From: Clostridia bacterium
GTDB lineage: Bacteria > Bacillota > Clostridia > Christensenellales > UBA1242
NCBI GenBank assembly: GCA_017623705.1
Contig: JAGAOQ010000015.1
Location: 1-58,740, forward strand
Direction of reading: 5' to 3'
DNA: 58,740 nt
Below are positions 41,917-50,110 of this stretch, piece by piece; positions within the stretch are counted from its first letter, which is position 1; each line of letters starts with the position of its first letter. Below the pieces are notes generated by a model that was given only the letters and a program-made list of their open reading frames with translations, was not told the DNA's origin and did not search any database. The translations under genes were made by a program, and so were the position numbers.

Positions 41917-43911
41917 TTACCATTCAAACAAGTCATGACGTTGTGCATTATTAACACGACGAATCACAATATCATTACGGCGACGAATATCATAATAAAT
42001 CGCAGCTTCATCAAAGTATTTTCCTGGGACATAAATATCAGGCGTTGGTTTCAAACGGATAACACCTTTATTCAAACATTCGTAGAATAAAGTTACCTTA
42101 CTGCGTAACGGGTGGAACGTGAAACAATAAACAAAAATATTACCTGGTACAATATCCAACAATTCGTTTGGTGGTAATAACGGACGACTTGCCGAGTTAG
42201 TCGCTGTTGACTTACTTCCACCCTTAGGATCGTCCTTAGCGGCTTTACCCGTGTTTAGACTAACCGTCGTGCTTTCCGTAGTAATTTCCATATCCCCCAT
42301 CAAGTCGGAGAACATCTTACGAGTATCCGTATCATTAACCCCGACAAAGACTTGGTGGTTGCAGTTATTTCGTACTGTAACAGCAGACTCCAATCCGTAA
42401 GTAGTTTCTAATTGTTTGTAATCCTGCAAGACTAACGTAAAGAAAATACCACGAGAACGAGAAACAGTAATAACAGTTGCAAAGTCGTTAATTTTAGGCA
42501 TATTACCAAACTCATCAAGCACAAAGTAGGTTGGCCACGGCAACTTACCACCACGTTCATTTGCACTAGCAACTAACGACTTATATAATTGAGAAATACA
42601 CAAAGTTGCTAATGGGTGGCGAACTTTAATTTGGTCGGGAATAATCAAGAAGAATGCTGTTGGTTTCTTGGCAAATTCATTAAACTTAATATCCGTACCG
42701 CTGGTAATGTAGCAAATACCCTTATCGTTAAACATTGATAATTTTTGTGTAACAACACCGAAGAAGTTACGCATGGTATTTTCCGCATTTGATGTTACTG
42801 TTTGAGCCAAAGCCGCAGCAACCGACAACTTATCACGGCCTTCAAAATAATTCTTAATTGTTTTGAAAACTGCTTGCGGGTCGTTATCACGAATCGATAA
42901 AATCTTGAAGATATTATAGAAATTAAATTTCTCACGAGTCATACCTAGATTTGGATTCAAGCTATCTTCCAACATTGCCATTGCAGTACCTTGAATTAAA
43001 TCACGTGCTCCCTGCTCCCAGCTCGGATCTTTCTCATTTTCGATTGGACAGATAGCCGAACAAATGTCTTTAATGTCAGCTTCGGAATCCGAAATTAACT
43101 GTTGACGCAAAGTACGCATTTCATTTTCCGCCATCTCTTTGCTTGGGAACGCAATTCCGTTAAAAGCGTACCAAACCGGTGGATAACTACTAGCGATAAT
43201 ACGTAGCCCCATTTTCGCAGGGTCAGCATTCTCAAAGCGTTTAATTTCTTGTTCTAAATGTTGTGCCCGTTGAAACATATCCCACGGTCTTTCAAATGGG
43301 TTCCAACGAGAACTACGAATGGGATCATTCAAGTTAAATACTTGCACGTCATAACCTTGATGACGCAAGCTTTCTGCTAATGTGTTATAAATTTCACCTT
43401 TCGGGTCAGTAACAACTAGGTTTGGTTTTTGGTTTGAAAAACCCAAAGTGTACAAGAACGGAAAAACATAACCTTGCGTTTTAGCCGCACCCGTCGTCCC
43501 CAAAATAATCGAGTGAAAATCTTTGGAAACCATATTGATGTGAATATCGTTCCCAATCAATTCAAAACGAGCCAACGGACCAGTTTTCTTCAACGAAGCT
43601 AATTGTGAGGCCTTGGTGTAAATGTAGACCTTATCACGTTCTTCATTTGTCATCCAACGGTTGGAATAATACTGTGAAACGCTTTTCTTTTTTTTCTTCC
43701 CGTCAGCATCTAAATACTTAAACAAAAACCACGCCAACAAACACAATGGAATTAACAACATTCCCATGCGGAAAATATCACTATTGACCCCCAAAAGATT
43801 AAACGCATCACGTCCTGCCATTAGATTGGACAACGCTAACAAACCCACAGCAATCGCCAGCAAGCCCCCAATAATAATGAATGACCATTTCCCCAATTTT
43901 TGTAAATTCAT
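41917..43911 (-). CDS. VirD4/TraG-like type IV coupling ATPase
   Basis: A 664-residue membrane ATPase. Two N-terminal membrane segments (about 9-31 and 48-65) are followed by a lysine cluster and a large cytosolic domain with Walker A GTTGAAKT (138-145), VVTDPKGEIY (167-176), Walker B YFVLDEFGNMPKI (462-474) and the downstream SRSRGI/LQDYKQLE region. These are hallmarks of VirD4/TraG coupling proteins, which bring DNA-protein complexes to a type IV secretion channel. Walker A has Ala in place of the Gly before Lys. No relaxase, VirB4 or channel gene is in the window, so it may be an orphan or work with genes elsewhere. It follows the nucleoside phosphorylase by 27 bases and precedes the second giant gene, which has its own promoter. 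Confidence 0.88.
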   Translation of the reverse strand: MNLQKLGKWSFIIIGGLLAIAVGLLALSNLMAGRDAFNLLGVNSDIFRMGMLLIPLCLLAWFLFKYLDADGKKKKKSVSQYYSNRWMTNEERDKVYIYTKASQLASLKKTGPLARFELIGNDIHINMVSKDFHSIILGTTGAAKTQGYVFPFLYTLGFSNQKPNLVVTDPKGEIYNTLAESLRHQGYDVQVFNLNDPIRSSRWNPFERPWDMFQRAQHLEQEIKRFENADPAKMGLRIIASSYPPVWYAFNGIAFPSKEMAENEMRTLRQQLISDSEADIKDICSAICPIENEKDPSWEQGARDLIQGTAMAMLEDSLNPNLGMTREKFNFYNIFKILSIRDNDPQAVFKTIKNYFEGRDKLSVAAALAQTVTSNAENTMRNFFGVVTQKLSMFNDKGICYITSGTDIKFNEFAKKPTAFFLIIPDQIKVRHPLATLCISQLYKSLVASANERGGKLPWPTYFVLDEFGNMPKINDFATVITVSRSRGIFFTLVLQDYKQLETTYGLESAVTVRNNCNHQVFVGVNDTDTRKMFSDLMGDMEITTESTTVSLNTGKAAKDDPKGGSKSTATNSASRPLLPPNELLDIVPGNIFVYCFTFHPLRSKVTLFYECLNKGVIRLKPTPDIYVPGKYFDEAAIYYDIRRRNDIVIRRVNNAQRHDLFEW

Positions 43912-43938
43912 CTTACTAATATAATAATTGTAATTTGA

Positions 43939-44742
43939 TTATTTAGGCAAGTTGATTTTTGCGACATTTTTCAATAAAGCTTCCAGCAAAGTTACTTTCA
44001 ACGAACGACGTAAGTTTTGTTGGTTTTGATTACCAAACGTTGACCAGTTATTTGCATCAGTTAAGGTATCACTAAAAAACACGAATTGAGCAAAACGCAT
44101 TTGTAGACGTTGTGCTACGGCAGCAAAGCCCGCACACTCCATTTCAACAACCACTGCCCCCTGCTCCCGACGTCTTGCCAACCGTGCTTTGGTTTCACGG
44201 AACAACGCATCAGTCGTCCACGTAATGCCACGTACAACAGGGATTCCGCCGCTTTGCAAAAACTGTCCTAACCAATCAGTCAACTGCGAATCTGTTGCTA
44301 CATAAACCGACGGTGCTAAATAATGATAACTAGCTCCTTCATCACGAATTGCTTTCTCAACCAAAACAAAACTATCCGTGCTAATGCTTTCATCAAGCAA
44401 TCCCGCCGTCCCATAAGCAATGATGTTTTCAATGCCTAAATATTTTAATTCTTCAACTACACCTACTGCTACGGGACTGCCAACCGTCATTAGAACGATG
44501 AGGCATTCATCTTTATATTGATAGACAGGAACTTTACCCGTATGACCATAAACATAAAACAGTAAGCGACTATACGCCAAAATCGACGCCAACATTTCAC
44601 GGTCAATACTTTCACAAAGAAAAGTACAGATTGCCGTCTTAATGGTCGGCTTGATTGTTACAGGTTGGTCTGCATGCATGGCAGACGGAGATATGACGGG
44701 TAAGTCATCAAAAAACTCAGCGATTGGTGGTAACTGTTCCAT
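43939..44742 (-). CDS. Nucleoside phosphorylase family protein (PNP/UDP type)
   Basis: A 267-residue protein of the nucleoside phosphorylase-I superfamily, which cleaves nucleosides with phosphate to base and ribose-1-phosphate. GTAG (111-114) and VVEMECAGFAAVA (198-210), with the Glu-Met-Glu nucleoside-binding motif at 200-202, are diagnostic. An N-terminal extension and the ATGTAG-like ribose/phosphate loops are closest to uridine phosphorylase-like proteins; substrate cannot be fixed from sequence alone. The ATG overlaps the stop of the Ppx/GppA-like gene (TAATG), so translation is coupled. The DNT segment (LTDANNW) and lack of signal point to a cytosolic enzyme. Confidence 0.85.
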   Translation of the reverse strand: MEQLPPIAEFFDDLPVISPSAMHADQPVTIKPTIKTAICTFLCESIDREMLASILAYSRLLFYVYGHTGKVPVYQYKDECLIVLMTVGSPVAVGVVEELKYLGIENIIAYGTAGLLDESISTDSFVLVEKAIRDEGASYHYLAPSVYVATDSQLTDWLGQFLQSGGIPVVRGITWTTDALFRETKARLARRREQGAVVVEMECAGFAAVAQRLQMRFAQFVFFSDTLTDANNWSTFGNQNQQNLRRSLKVTLLEALLKNVAKINLPK

Positions 44743-46241
44743 TATAAAATTTCCACGTTCTTGTTGTAAATACGAGTAAATTCTTTACTCAATTTTTGTA
44801 ATTGGAAAATTTCAGTCTTCGCAGCATCAACATCAACTTTAACGTTCTTCATGTCAGTATCAGTAACTAACTTAATGATTACGCTATCCCCTAACACATC
44901 GCAGGAAATATCTTTGACAACTTTTTGGTTACGCAAGTTAATTGTACAAGCCATTGATTCAATGATGGCTAATTTACGCACAATCATTAAATCTTCTTCG
45001 TCCATTAAGTCTTTATATTTGACCCATTCCGCTAACATGAAATCGTCCCAGTTACGACAGCTTGCAACAAACGCCGCCATGACGATTTCCTTATGACTTA
45101 AACCATATAAGTTCGCATTCAAAATCGCATAGTAAGTAATCTTGCCAAAATTTTGTTTATTGATGTTAGCACCGAAGTTAAACAACAAAGTTGCTACTTT
45201 CAAAATACGAGTATAAACACGTGGTAATTTATGTAAAACTTTTAATTGCGAATACAATGTGCTAGCCAAGAAATATTGATACTTAGCATTTTCCAAATCC
45301 AAGCCATTTGCCCAAATCAGTGTTTCAATACTATTCGCACAAACATCATTCACAGGTCTTTCGTCTTCTTGCATTGTCAAACGATGAGCCATACCGACAT
45401 TACGTCCGTAGCGGTTAATGATGATTTTGTTTAACTTCACGTAGTCCATTACAGCCAAAGCAATCGACATACCGTTCATCAAATAACCAATTCCATTAGC
45501 GGTAATACCTTTCAACTTTGCCCCACGTTCCACGTCCAAACCTTGTAAGAATTTTAAGATTTCATTGAAATGTTCTTTATCGCTGTTATAGTTATGATCA
45601 ACATCAAAAGGATATTTTGCTTTCTTACGAGCCAAACGAGCAAATCCAGTAAAGATTTCACTTGAACCAATTACTGGAATTTCTGGATCAATTTGTTGTA
45701 ATGGTTCACCAACATTTTTCAAAAGTTCATTAAACTCATCAAGTGTTGTAAAGTTTGCTGCCCCCATTGGCACAGTAACGCTATTCAAAACAACACGACG
45801 GCAATAATAAACTAAACGAGTACTTGATGTCGAAACAGCGACAATCAATCCCTTGGCAACGTCAATCGTATTAACCACAGCCGTATATAAAGCATTAACT
45901 TCTTCTTCTTCGGTCAATAGCTTAAATTCTAAATCCAAATCCGAATTGATTTCTTCCAAGAAAGAAACATAGTTTTTCGCCGCTTTTACGTTAGCCGAAG
46001 CAACACAATGGAATTTACTTACGCCATTGGCAATAGCGATTTCTTTATACATGTGGAGAATGTTAATACATTCTTTAATCTTAACTGTTTTAATCAATTC
46101 AGCGTTTGCTTGCAAGTGTTGCTCAATGGCAACGTTTTCAGCATACTCTTTTTCAACTTCAAAATACTTACTTTCTTCAATACGCACAATCGACAATTTG
46201 ATTTGATTTGTGCCTAATTCCATAATTGCAACTTTCAACAT
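44742..46241 (-). CDS. Degenerate Ppx/GppA-like protein
   Basis: The 499 residues keep the layout of exopolyphosphatase/pppGpp phosphohydrolase: an actin-like ATPase-fold N-terminus (MELGTNQIKLSIV, then ANVKAAKNYVSFL, then LLTEEEEVNALY) and an all-helical HD-like C-terminal domain (ILNANLYGLSHKEI). Key residues are missing. The phosphate-binding G-G-G-S-T loop reads VSTSST (136-141), and the expected HD-domain His residues read Asn/Gln/Lys. Polyphosphate or pppGpp hydrolysis is therefore unlikely. It may be a binding or regulatory homologue. It starts with ATG at 46241 behind a promoter with a short leader and is the first gene of the unit that continues with the phosphorylase and probably the VirD4-like ATPase. 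Confidence 0.75.
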   Translation of the reverse strand: MLKVAIMELGTNQIKLSIVRIEESKYFEVEKEYAENVAIEQHLQANAELIKTVKIKECINILHMYKEIAIANGVSKFHCVASANVKAAKNYVSFLEEINSDLDLEFKLLTEEEEVNALYTAVVNTIDVAKGLIVAVSTSSTRLVYYCRRVVLNSVTVPMGAANFTTLDEFNELLKNVGEPLQQIDPEIPVIGSSEIFTGFARLARKKAKYPFDVDHNYNSDKEHFNEILKFLQGLDVERGAKLKGITANGIGYLMNGMSIALAVMDYVKLNKIIINRYGRNVGMAHRLTMQEDERPVNDVCANSIETLIWANGLDLENAKYQYFLASTLYSQLKVLHKLPRVYTRILKVATLLFNFGANINKQNFGKITYYAILNANLYGLSHKEIVMAAFVASCRNWDDFMLAEWVKYKDLMDEEDLMIVRKLAIIESMACTINLRNQKVVKDISCDVLGDSVIIKLVTDTDMKNVKVDVDAAKTEIFQLQKLSKEFTRIYNKNVEIL

Positions 46242-46259
46242 ATTGTGATGTTAACATAA

Positions 46260-46288
46260 ATTTTAATTTTTGTATAGAGCTTACGCAA
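46260..46288 (-). promoter_or_regulatory. Probable promoter of the Ppx-like gene
   Basis: On the minus strand TTGCGT (46288-46283), a 17-base spacer and TAAAAT (46265-46260). The start codon lies 18 bases after the -10 box, so the leader would be about 12 bases and has no Shine-Dalgarno site. Confidence 0.5.
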
Positions 46289-46299
46289 AAGTTTTTTTC

Positions 46300-46329
46300 T
46301 TGCTAGAAAGACCTGTTTTGGTGTAAAAT
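46300..46329 (+). promoter_or_regulatory. Probable promoter of the jelly-roll surface protein gene
   Basis: TTGCTA (46300-46305), an 18-base spacer and TAAAAT (46324-46329). A GGAG ribosome binding site (46347-46350) lies 10 bases before the ATG at 46361. Confidence 0.5.
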
Positions 46330-46360
46330 AACCCATATATTGTATATGGAGAAAATCATC

Positions 46361-49021
46361 ATGAAAAAGCTTTGTAAATTATTAACCATCATCTTAGTAG
46401 GAGCGATGTTTTTGCTTACGCCTGGTGCTACCATGGTTGCAGGTAGTCTCAGTAAATTAGCCCCAACAGCTACGCAAGAATACAATTACACCGCCCCAAA
46501 CCAAAGCAGTGCTTTATTTAGCTTTGAGTCCGAAACTCACGATTTATCAACATGGACGAAACCAAGCAATAACTACTTGCTGGCACAACAAGTCGACAAC
46601 ACGACAAACAATAAATTCCATGAAACTTATCCCGACAATACATTGTCAGACGCTAAACTAGCCGACCACACCCCTTACGTTATCATCAACAGTACGCCGA
46701 ACATGGCGACCAAAGGTTGCTACACCACTTCCAGCATTACCTTATCGGCAAACAGCTACTATTTAATTTCAGTTGAATATTACGTTGTCGAACAAGCAAA
46801 CAAAGACGCTGACAACACTAACTATGCGTTTGGTACTTTTGCGTTGAACGACATGGAAATTACCTTACTTCCACAAGACAAATGGGACGTAGCAACTTTC
46901 TACATCACCACCGACAAACTTGCCACAGCTACTGTTACTCCTGCTTTACACTTTGGTTCAAACGACAAAAACGCTCTCGGCGGTATTTACTTCGATAAAT
47001 TCACTGTTAGTGCTGTTTCCGCAAACAAATTCAACAGCGAATTAGCTGACCGCAATGCAAGCACGTCCTACCGTCATGATTTCACTCAAAAAGACGAAAC
47101 CGCATTGCACGCCGAATTTAATAACGAAGATTTTACGCCATCACACGCAACAGCCAGTGCAGACAGCTACAACAACATTGTAACGTCAAGCATTCCTGAC
47201 AAATTAAATTTTGCCGACCGCAAATACTTCTACCACAAAGACGGTGATGTTGGCGAAGTTATGTTGATTAAAGCAAACAACTCAAACGCAAGTTTAGTTT
47301 TAGAAGACTATACTTTCCAACCAAAACCACACGAAACCTACATGTTCCAATTCTACTCAATCGCAACCGCAGCAGCTGACTTCGGTGGCTTCTATTTCAT
47401 GATTGGCGAAACCGCACAACAAATTACTAACTTAACCGATTATCCACATCACAACGGCTGGCAATTAAATACAATCTTCTTTGTTGCTGGACAAAACTTA
47501 AATCAAGAATACACCTTAAAATTCACACTCAACAGCAGCGACAGCACAACTGGTTGGGCTTGTATTGACGAATTCAAAATTTATAAAGTTAACGGCAGTT
47601 ATGCCAGCGATAACGCCACCGCAATCGGTGTTCACGATACTTACGACCAAAACGCAGATACCGAAACCTTAGACATTGCGAATGGTAACTTTAATCAAGG
47701 TAAAACCGCTGACAGCGTTAATGCTGCCAACAGCAGTTATCCATACCCATTAGTTGCTAACGATTGGACAACAAATAACAATGCTAACGGTATCGTCAAC
47801 TTACACGCTTCTTTGTGGGACGAACGTTTTGGTAGCCACCCCAACTACCCTGCTAACAGCACCGATAACAACCATGTTTATATGATGCACAACAGCAAAA
47901 ACCAAATCAACATTTTAACCAGTCCAATTGTAACTACAACTACTGGTTCAACTACCTACATTTCGTTTGACGCTTACAGCACAACCGCAGCCGCAACACG
48001 TGCCTACATCTTAACTGCGGAAACTGACGAAGAAGGTAACCTAACCAACGAAATCGTCTTAAAAGACATACTCAACATTAACGACAATCAATGGCATCAC
48101 TATCAATTTGAAGTAATCGAAAACAAATTTGCTAGCTCACGTAATTACTACTTGCGTTTTGAAATGCAAGGAACTGGTTACGCTTACATCGACAATGTCC
48201 GCACATTGCAATCACCAGCAGACCAACAAACAACTTCGGCAACCATTGACCTTAACAACACATTGGCTATCACCGAAGTTTGGCAAACTACCGACACAAC
48301 AGTTGATTTTTACGTTAATGCTACACCAAACGGTTTAACCTTGGAAAACATTAACCAACAAAAAACCACAATCCAAAATTCTTTTGGCTACAACTTAACC
48401 GCTGACGAATATTACGAAATCGTCATCAAAGCACGTGGTAACAACGCTCATTTAGGTCTTAACAATTATGACGGCTTATTAGCGGTTACAACCGACGCAG
48501 TTGAGCCAGAAGCAACCTTTGAATACAAAGTATATTTACAACCCAAAGAAGGAACAACCACCATTAACTTGCAAATCATCTTAGGTGATGTCAGCGAAGA
48601 CGACACCACCGCACAACGAGTTGACGGCGACATCTTTATCGACAGTATTGCGATTGACACAATCACCGAAGATGAATTTAACAACATCAAAGAAATTGAA
48701 AGCAATGATGCACGCTTGAAAATTTTAACGGCTAGTACCGAAGACACCGAAGAGGAAGAAGAAAGCACGACCGACATTACTGATGATGGCAATTTCTTCG
48801 GCGAAAACTGGTGGTTCTTAATTCCATCATTGATTACCGCTATTGCCCTACTTTTAGGGATTACCGCATTCTTATTACGTAAGATTAAATTTGACAAACA
48901 CATCACCAAGAAAACAACATCTTATGCACGTGATATGCGTCTAAAAAATCAACAAAAGAAAATTGTTGCTCAAAAAGCCGCAAAAGTGGATAATGTAACT
49001 GATGAGCAGAAGAACAACTAA
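46361..49021 (+). CDS. Secreted membrane-anchored protein with four jelly-roll (CBM-like) domains
   Basis: The start at 46361 (MKKLCKLLTIILVG) is preferred: it gives a proper signal peptide (about residues 4-27, cleavage near MVAG) and a GGAG site, whereas upstream TTG and ATG codons do not. The 886-residue product has four beta-sandwich units of about 180-200 residues, each ending in a Y/F-I-D-x-[FVI] strand (GIYFDKFTV, WACIDEFKIY, YAYIDNVRTL, DIFIDSIAID). This is typical of galactose-binding or CBM4/9-like jelly rolls, which bind carbohydrates. A Glu-rich linker, a membrane segment (WWFLIPSLITAIALLLGITAF region) and a basic cytoplasmic tail end the protein. It heads an operon with two small anchored proteins. 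Ligand unknown. Confidence 0.8.
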   Translation: MKKLCKLLTIILVGAMFLLTPGATMVAGSLSKLAPTATQEYNYTAPNQSSALFSFESETHDLSTWTKPSNNYLLAQQVDNTTNNKFHETYPDNTLSDAKLADHTPYVIINSTPNMATKGCYTTSSITLSANSYYLISVEYYVVEQANKDADNTNYAFGTFALNDMEITLLPQDKWDVATFYITTDKLATATVTPALHFGSNDKNALGGIYFDKFTVSAVSANKFNSELADRNASTSYRHDFTQKDETALHAEFNNEDFTPSHATASADSYNNIVTSSIPDKLNFADRKYFYHKDGDVGEVMLIKANNSNASLVLEDYTFQPKPHETYMFQFYSIATAAADFGGFYFMIGETAQQITNLTDYPHHNGWQLNTIFFVAGQNLNQEYTLKFTLNSSDSTTGWACIDEFKIYKVNGSYASDNATAIGVHDTYDQNADTETLDIANGNFNQGKTADSVNAANSSYPYPLVANDWTTNNNANGIVNLHASLWDERFGSHPNYPANSTDNNHVYMMHNSKNQINILTSPIVTTTTGSTTYISFDAYSTTAAATRAYILTAETDEEGNLTNEIVLKDILNINDNQWHHYQFEVIENKFASSRNYYLRFEMQGTGYAYIDNVRTLQSPADQQTTSATIDLNNTLAITEVWQTTDTTVDFYVNATPNGLTLENINQQKTTIQNSFGYNLTADEYYEIVIKARGNNAHLGLNNYDGLLAVTTDAVEPEATFEYKVYLQPKEGTTTINLQIILGDVSEDDTTAQRVDGDIFIDSIAIDTITEDEFNNIKEIESNDARLKILTASTEDTEEEEESTTDITDDGNFFGENWWFLIPSLITAIALLLGITAFLLRKIKFDKHITKKTTSYARDMRLKNQQKKIVAQKAAKVDNVTDEQKNN

Positions 49022-49517
49022 AATAATTTTTGTTTTCGTAATTATCGCTATTATTATGGCTGCGGGACTTGGCATCTATTTTTTCCACAGCCGTGGACCT
49101 ATTGTCGGCAAAATTTCTTTTGGTACAAAATATATTTTAACCGAACTCCGTACTACCGAACGATTTGCCGGAGCAACAATAAGTGAGGAAGAAGATGGTT
49201 ATTTTGAAATTAACCATGATAAGCAAACCGGCAATCTGTATTTAGTTGGTTTAACCGCTTCATCGACACCAATTCCCTTCATTGTAACCAGCTACAAAGA
49301 AAGTAACAAAGAAACCGTCATCGAATTTGAATATATTCTTAATAATGGCGAAGACACCACCATTCAACGACTACGTGCGATTAGCGATGACCAGAGAATC
49401 TGCATCCGTGCAGTCGAAACCCATGGTGTACAATCTATTATTTCACAAGACCCCGACAAGACAGAAAGTCTTGATTACAATGTAGATATTTTAATCTTTA
49501 CAAAGGAGAATCAATAA
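49002..49517 (+). CDS. Small membrane-anchored protein of unknown function
   Basis: A 171-residue product with a basic N-terminus (SRRTTK) and one membrane segment (about 8-27); the rest is extracytoplasmic and beta-rich. The family is not recognised. The ATG lies inside the end of the upstream surface-protein gene (20-base overlap), and the stop overlaps the next gene's ATG (TAATG), so the three genes are translationally coupled. It may be an accessory of the jelly-roll protein; this is inferred from position only. Confidence 0.72.
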   Translation: MSRRTTKIIFVFVIIAIIMAAGLGIYFFHSRGPIVGKISFGTKYILTELRTTERFAGATISEEEDGYFEINHDKQTGNLYLVGLTASSTPIPFIVTSYKESNKETVIEFEYILNNGEDTTIQRLRAISDDQRICIRAVETHGVQSIISQDPDKTESLDYNVDILIFTKENQ

Positions 49518-49933
49518 TGAAGCGTGGCGTTAAGATTGGTATAATTTGTGGTGTAGTCTTTGTTCTGCTTTTGTGTGTTGGTTTGTTTGTGTATTTTAAT
49601 TTTTTTGCGAAAACATCATTTCACATTGTTGGGGTTGAAAAAACAAGTTACGACATCAATGATTATGTAAAAGAATCCGAATTGCAATTCCACAAAAATA
49701 ATACTTTTCACGTTCAAATTGAACACAAAGAAATCGGCTTACTTTTGACTGGCATTGGTACTTACACTTTGGAAGGCGACACTTATAAACTTACATTCAT
49801 TGAAGCTTTTGCCCGTGATACAAATAACACCGTCGTAAACATTCTGGAAAAGAGTAATGAAATTACTTGCACACGTTCAGGCAACCGCATTAAATTTGTT
49901 GATGATAAAGCACAAATTTATTATTTTGGATAA
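49517..49933 (+). CDS. Small membrane-anchored protein of unknown function
   Basis: A 138-residue product with one N-terminal membrane segment (about 7-28) and a beta-rich outer domain (GTYTLEGDTYKLTFIEA resembles a small lipocalin-like or META-like strand pattern, not assigned). A clear ribosome binding site (AAAGGAG, 8 bases before ATG) distinguishes it from the many leaderless genes nearby. It is the last gene of the three-gene operon and overlaps the 3' end of the convergent LysM gene by 13 bases. Confidence 0.72.
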   Translation: MKRGVKIGIICGVVFVLLLCVGLFVYFNFFAKTSFHIVGVEKTSYDINDYVKESELQFHKNNTFHVQIEHKEIGLLLTGIGTYTLEGDTYKLTFIEAFARDTNNTVVNILEKSNEITCTRSGNRIKFVDDKAQIYYFG

Positions 49934-50106
49934 TTGATAACTTTACAACGTAAAGGCGTCGCAACTGGCACAACAATCTCTCCTGCTAATTCATTTTCAT
50001 TGCGACAGTGATTGGCTAAAATAATTGTGCAAGGAGCAACACCACATTCCCGTGCAATTTCAAACAACTTCCCTTTTACATATTTGATTTTAATAAACAT
50101 ATTCAT
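49921..50106 (-). CDS. LysM-domain microprotein
   Basis: From the ATG at 50106 (or 50100) the product has about 60 residues and consists of little more than one LysM-like domain: IKYVKGKLFEIARECGVAP, ILANHCRNENEL, then GEIVVPV, in the order of the classical pattern that binds N-acetylglucosamine in peptidoglycan or chitin. No signal peptide is visible, so it may be cytosolic (as some LysM-only and spore-morphogenesis proteins are) or need another export route. The start coincides with that of the divergent flippase gene within a CATG palindrome, so each gene's upstream region lies inside the other's coding sequence. A longer start would run into the flippase reading region. Two or three Cys suggest a disulfide or metal site. 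Confidence 0.55.
   Translation of the reverse strand: MNMFIKIKYVKGKLFEIARECGVAPCTIILANHCRNENELAGEIVVPVATPLRCKVINYPK
50075..50103 (+). promoter_or_regulatory. Promoter of the flippase gene, leaderless arrangement
   Basis: TTTACA (50075-50080), a 17-base spacer and CATATT (50098-50103). The ATG at 50111 follows after 7 bases. The whole promoter lies inside the LysM gene. Confidence 0.55.
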
Positions 50107-50110
50107 GTGT

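Noticed and set aside
41917-43911. An integrative conjugative element around the VirD4-like gene
   Set aside because: No relaxase, integrase, VirB4 or attachment repeats are visible nearby; the neighbours are metabolic and surface genes.
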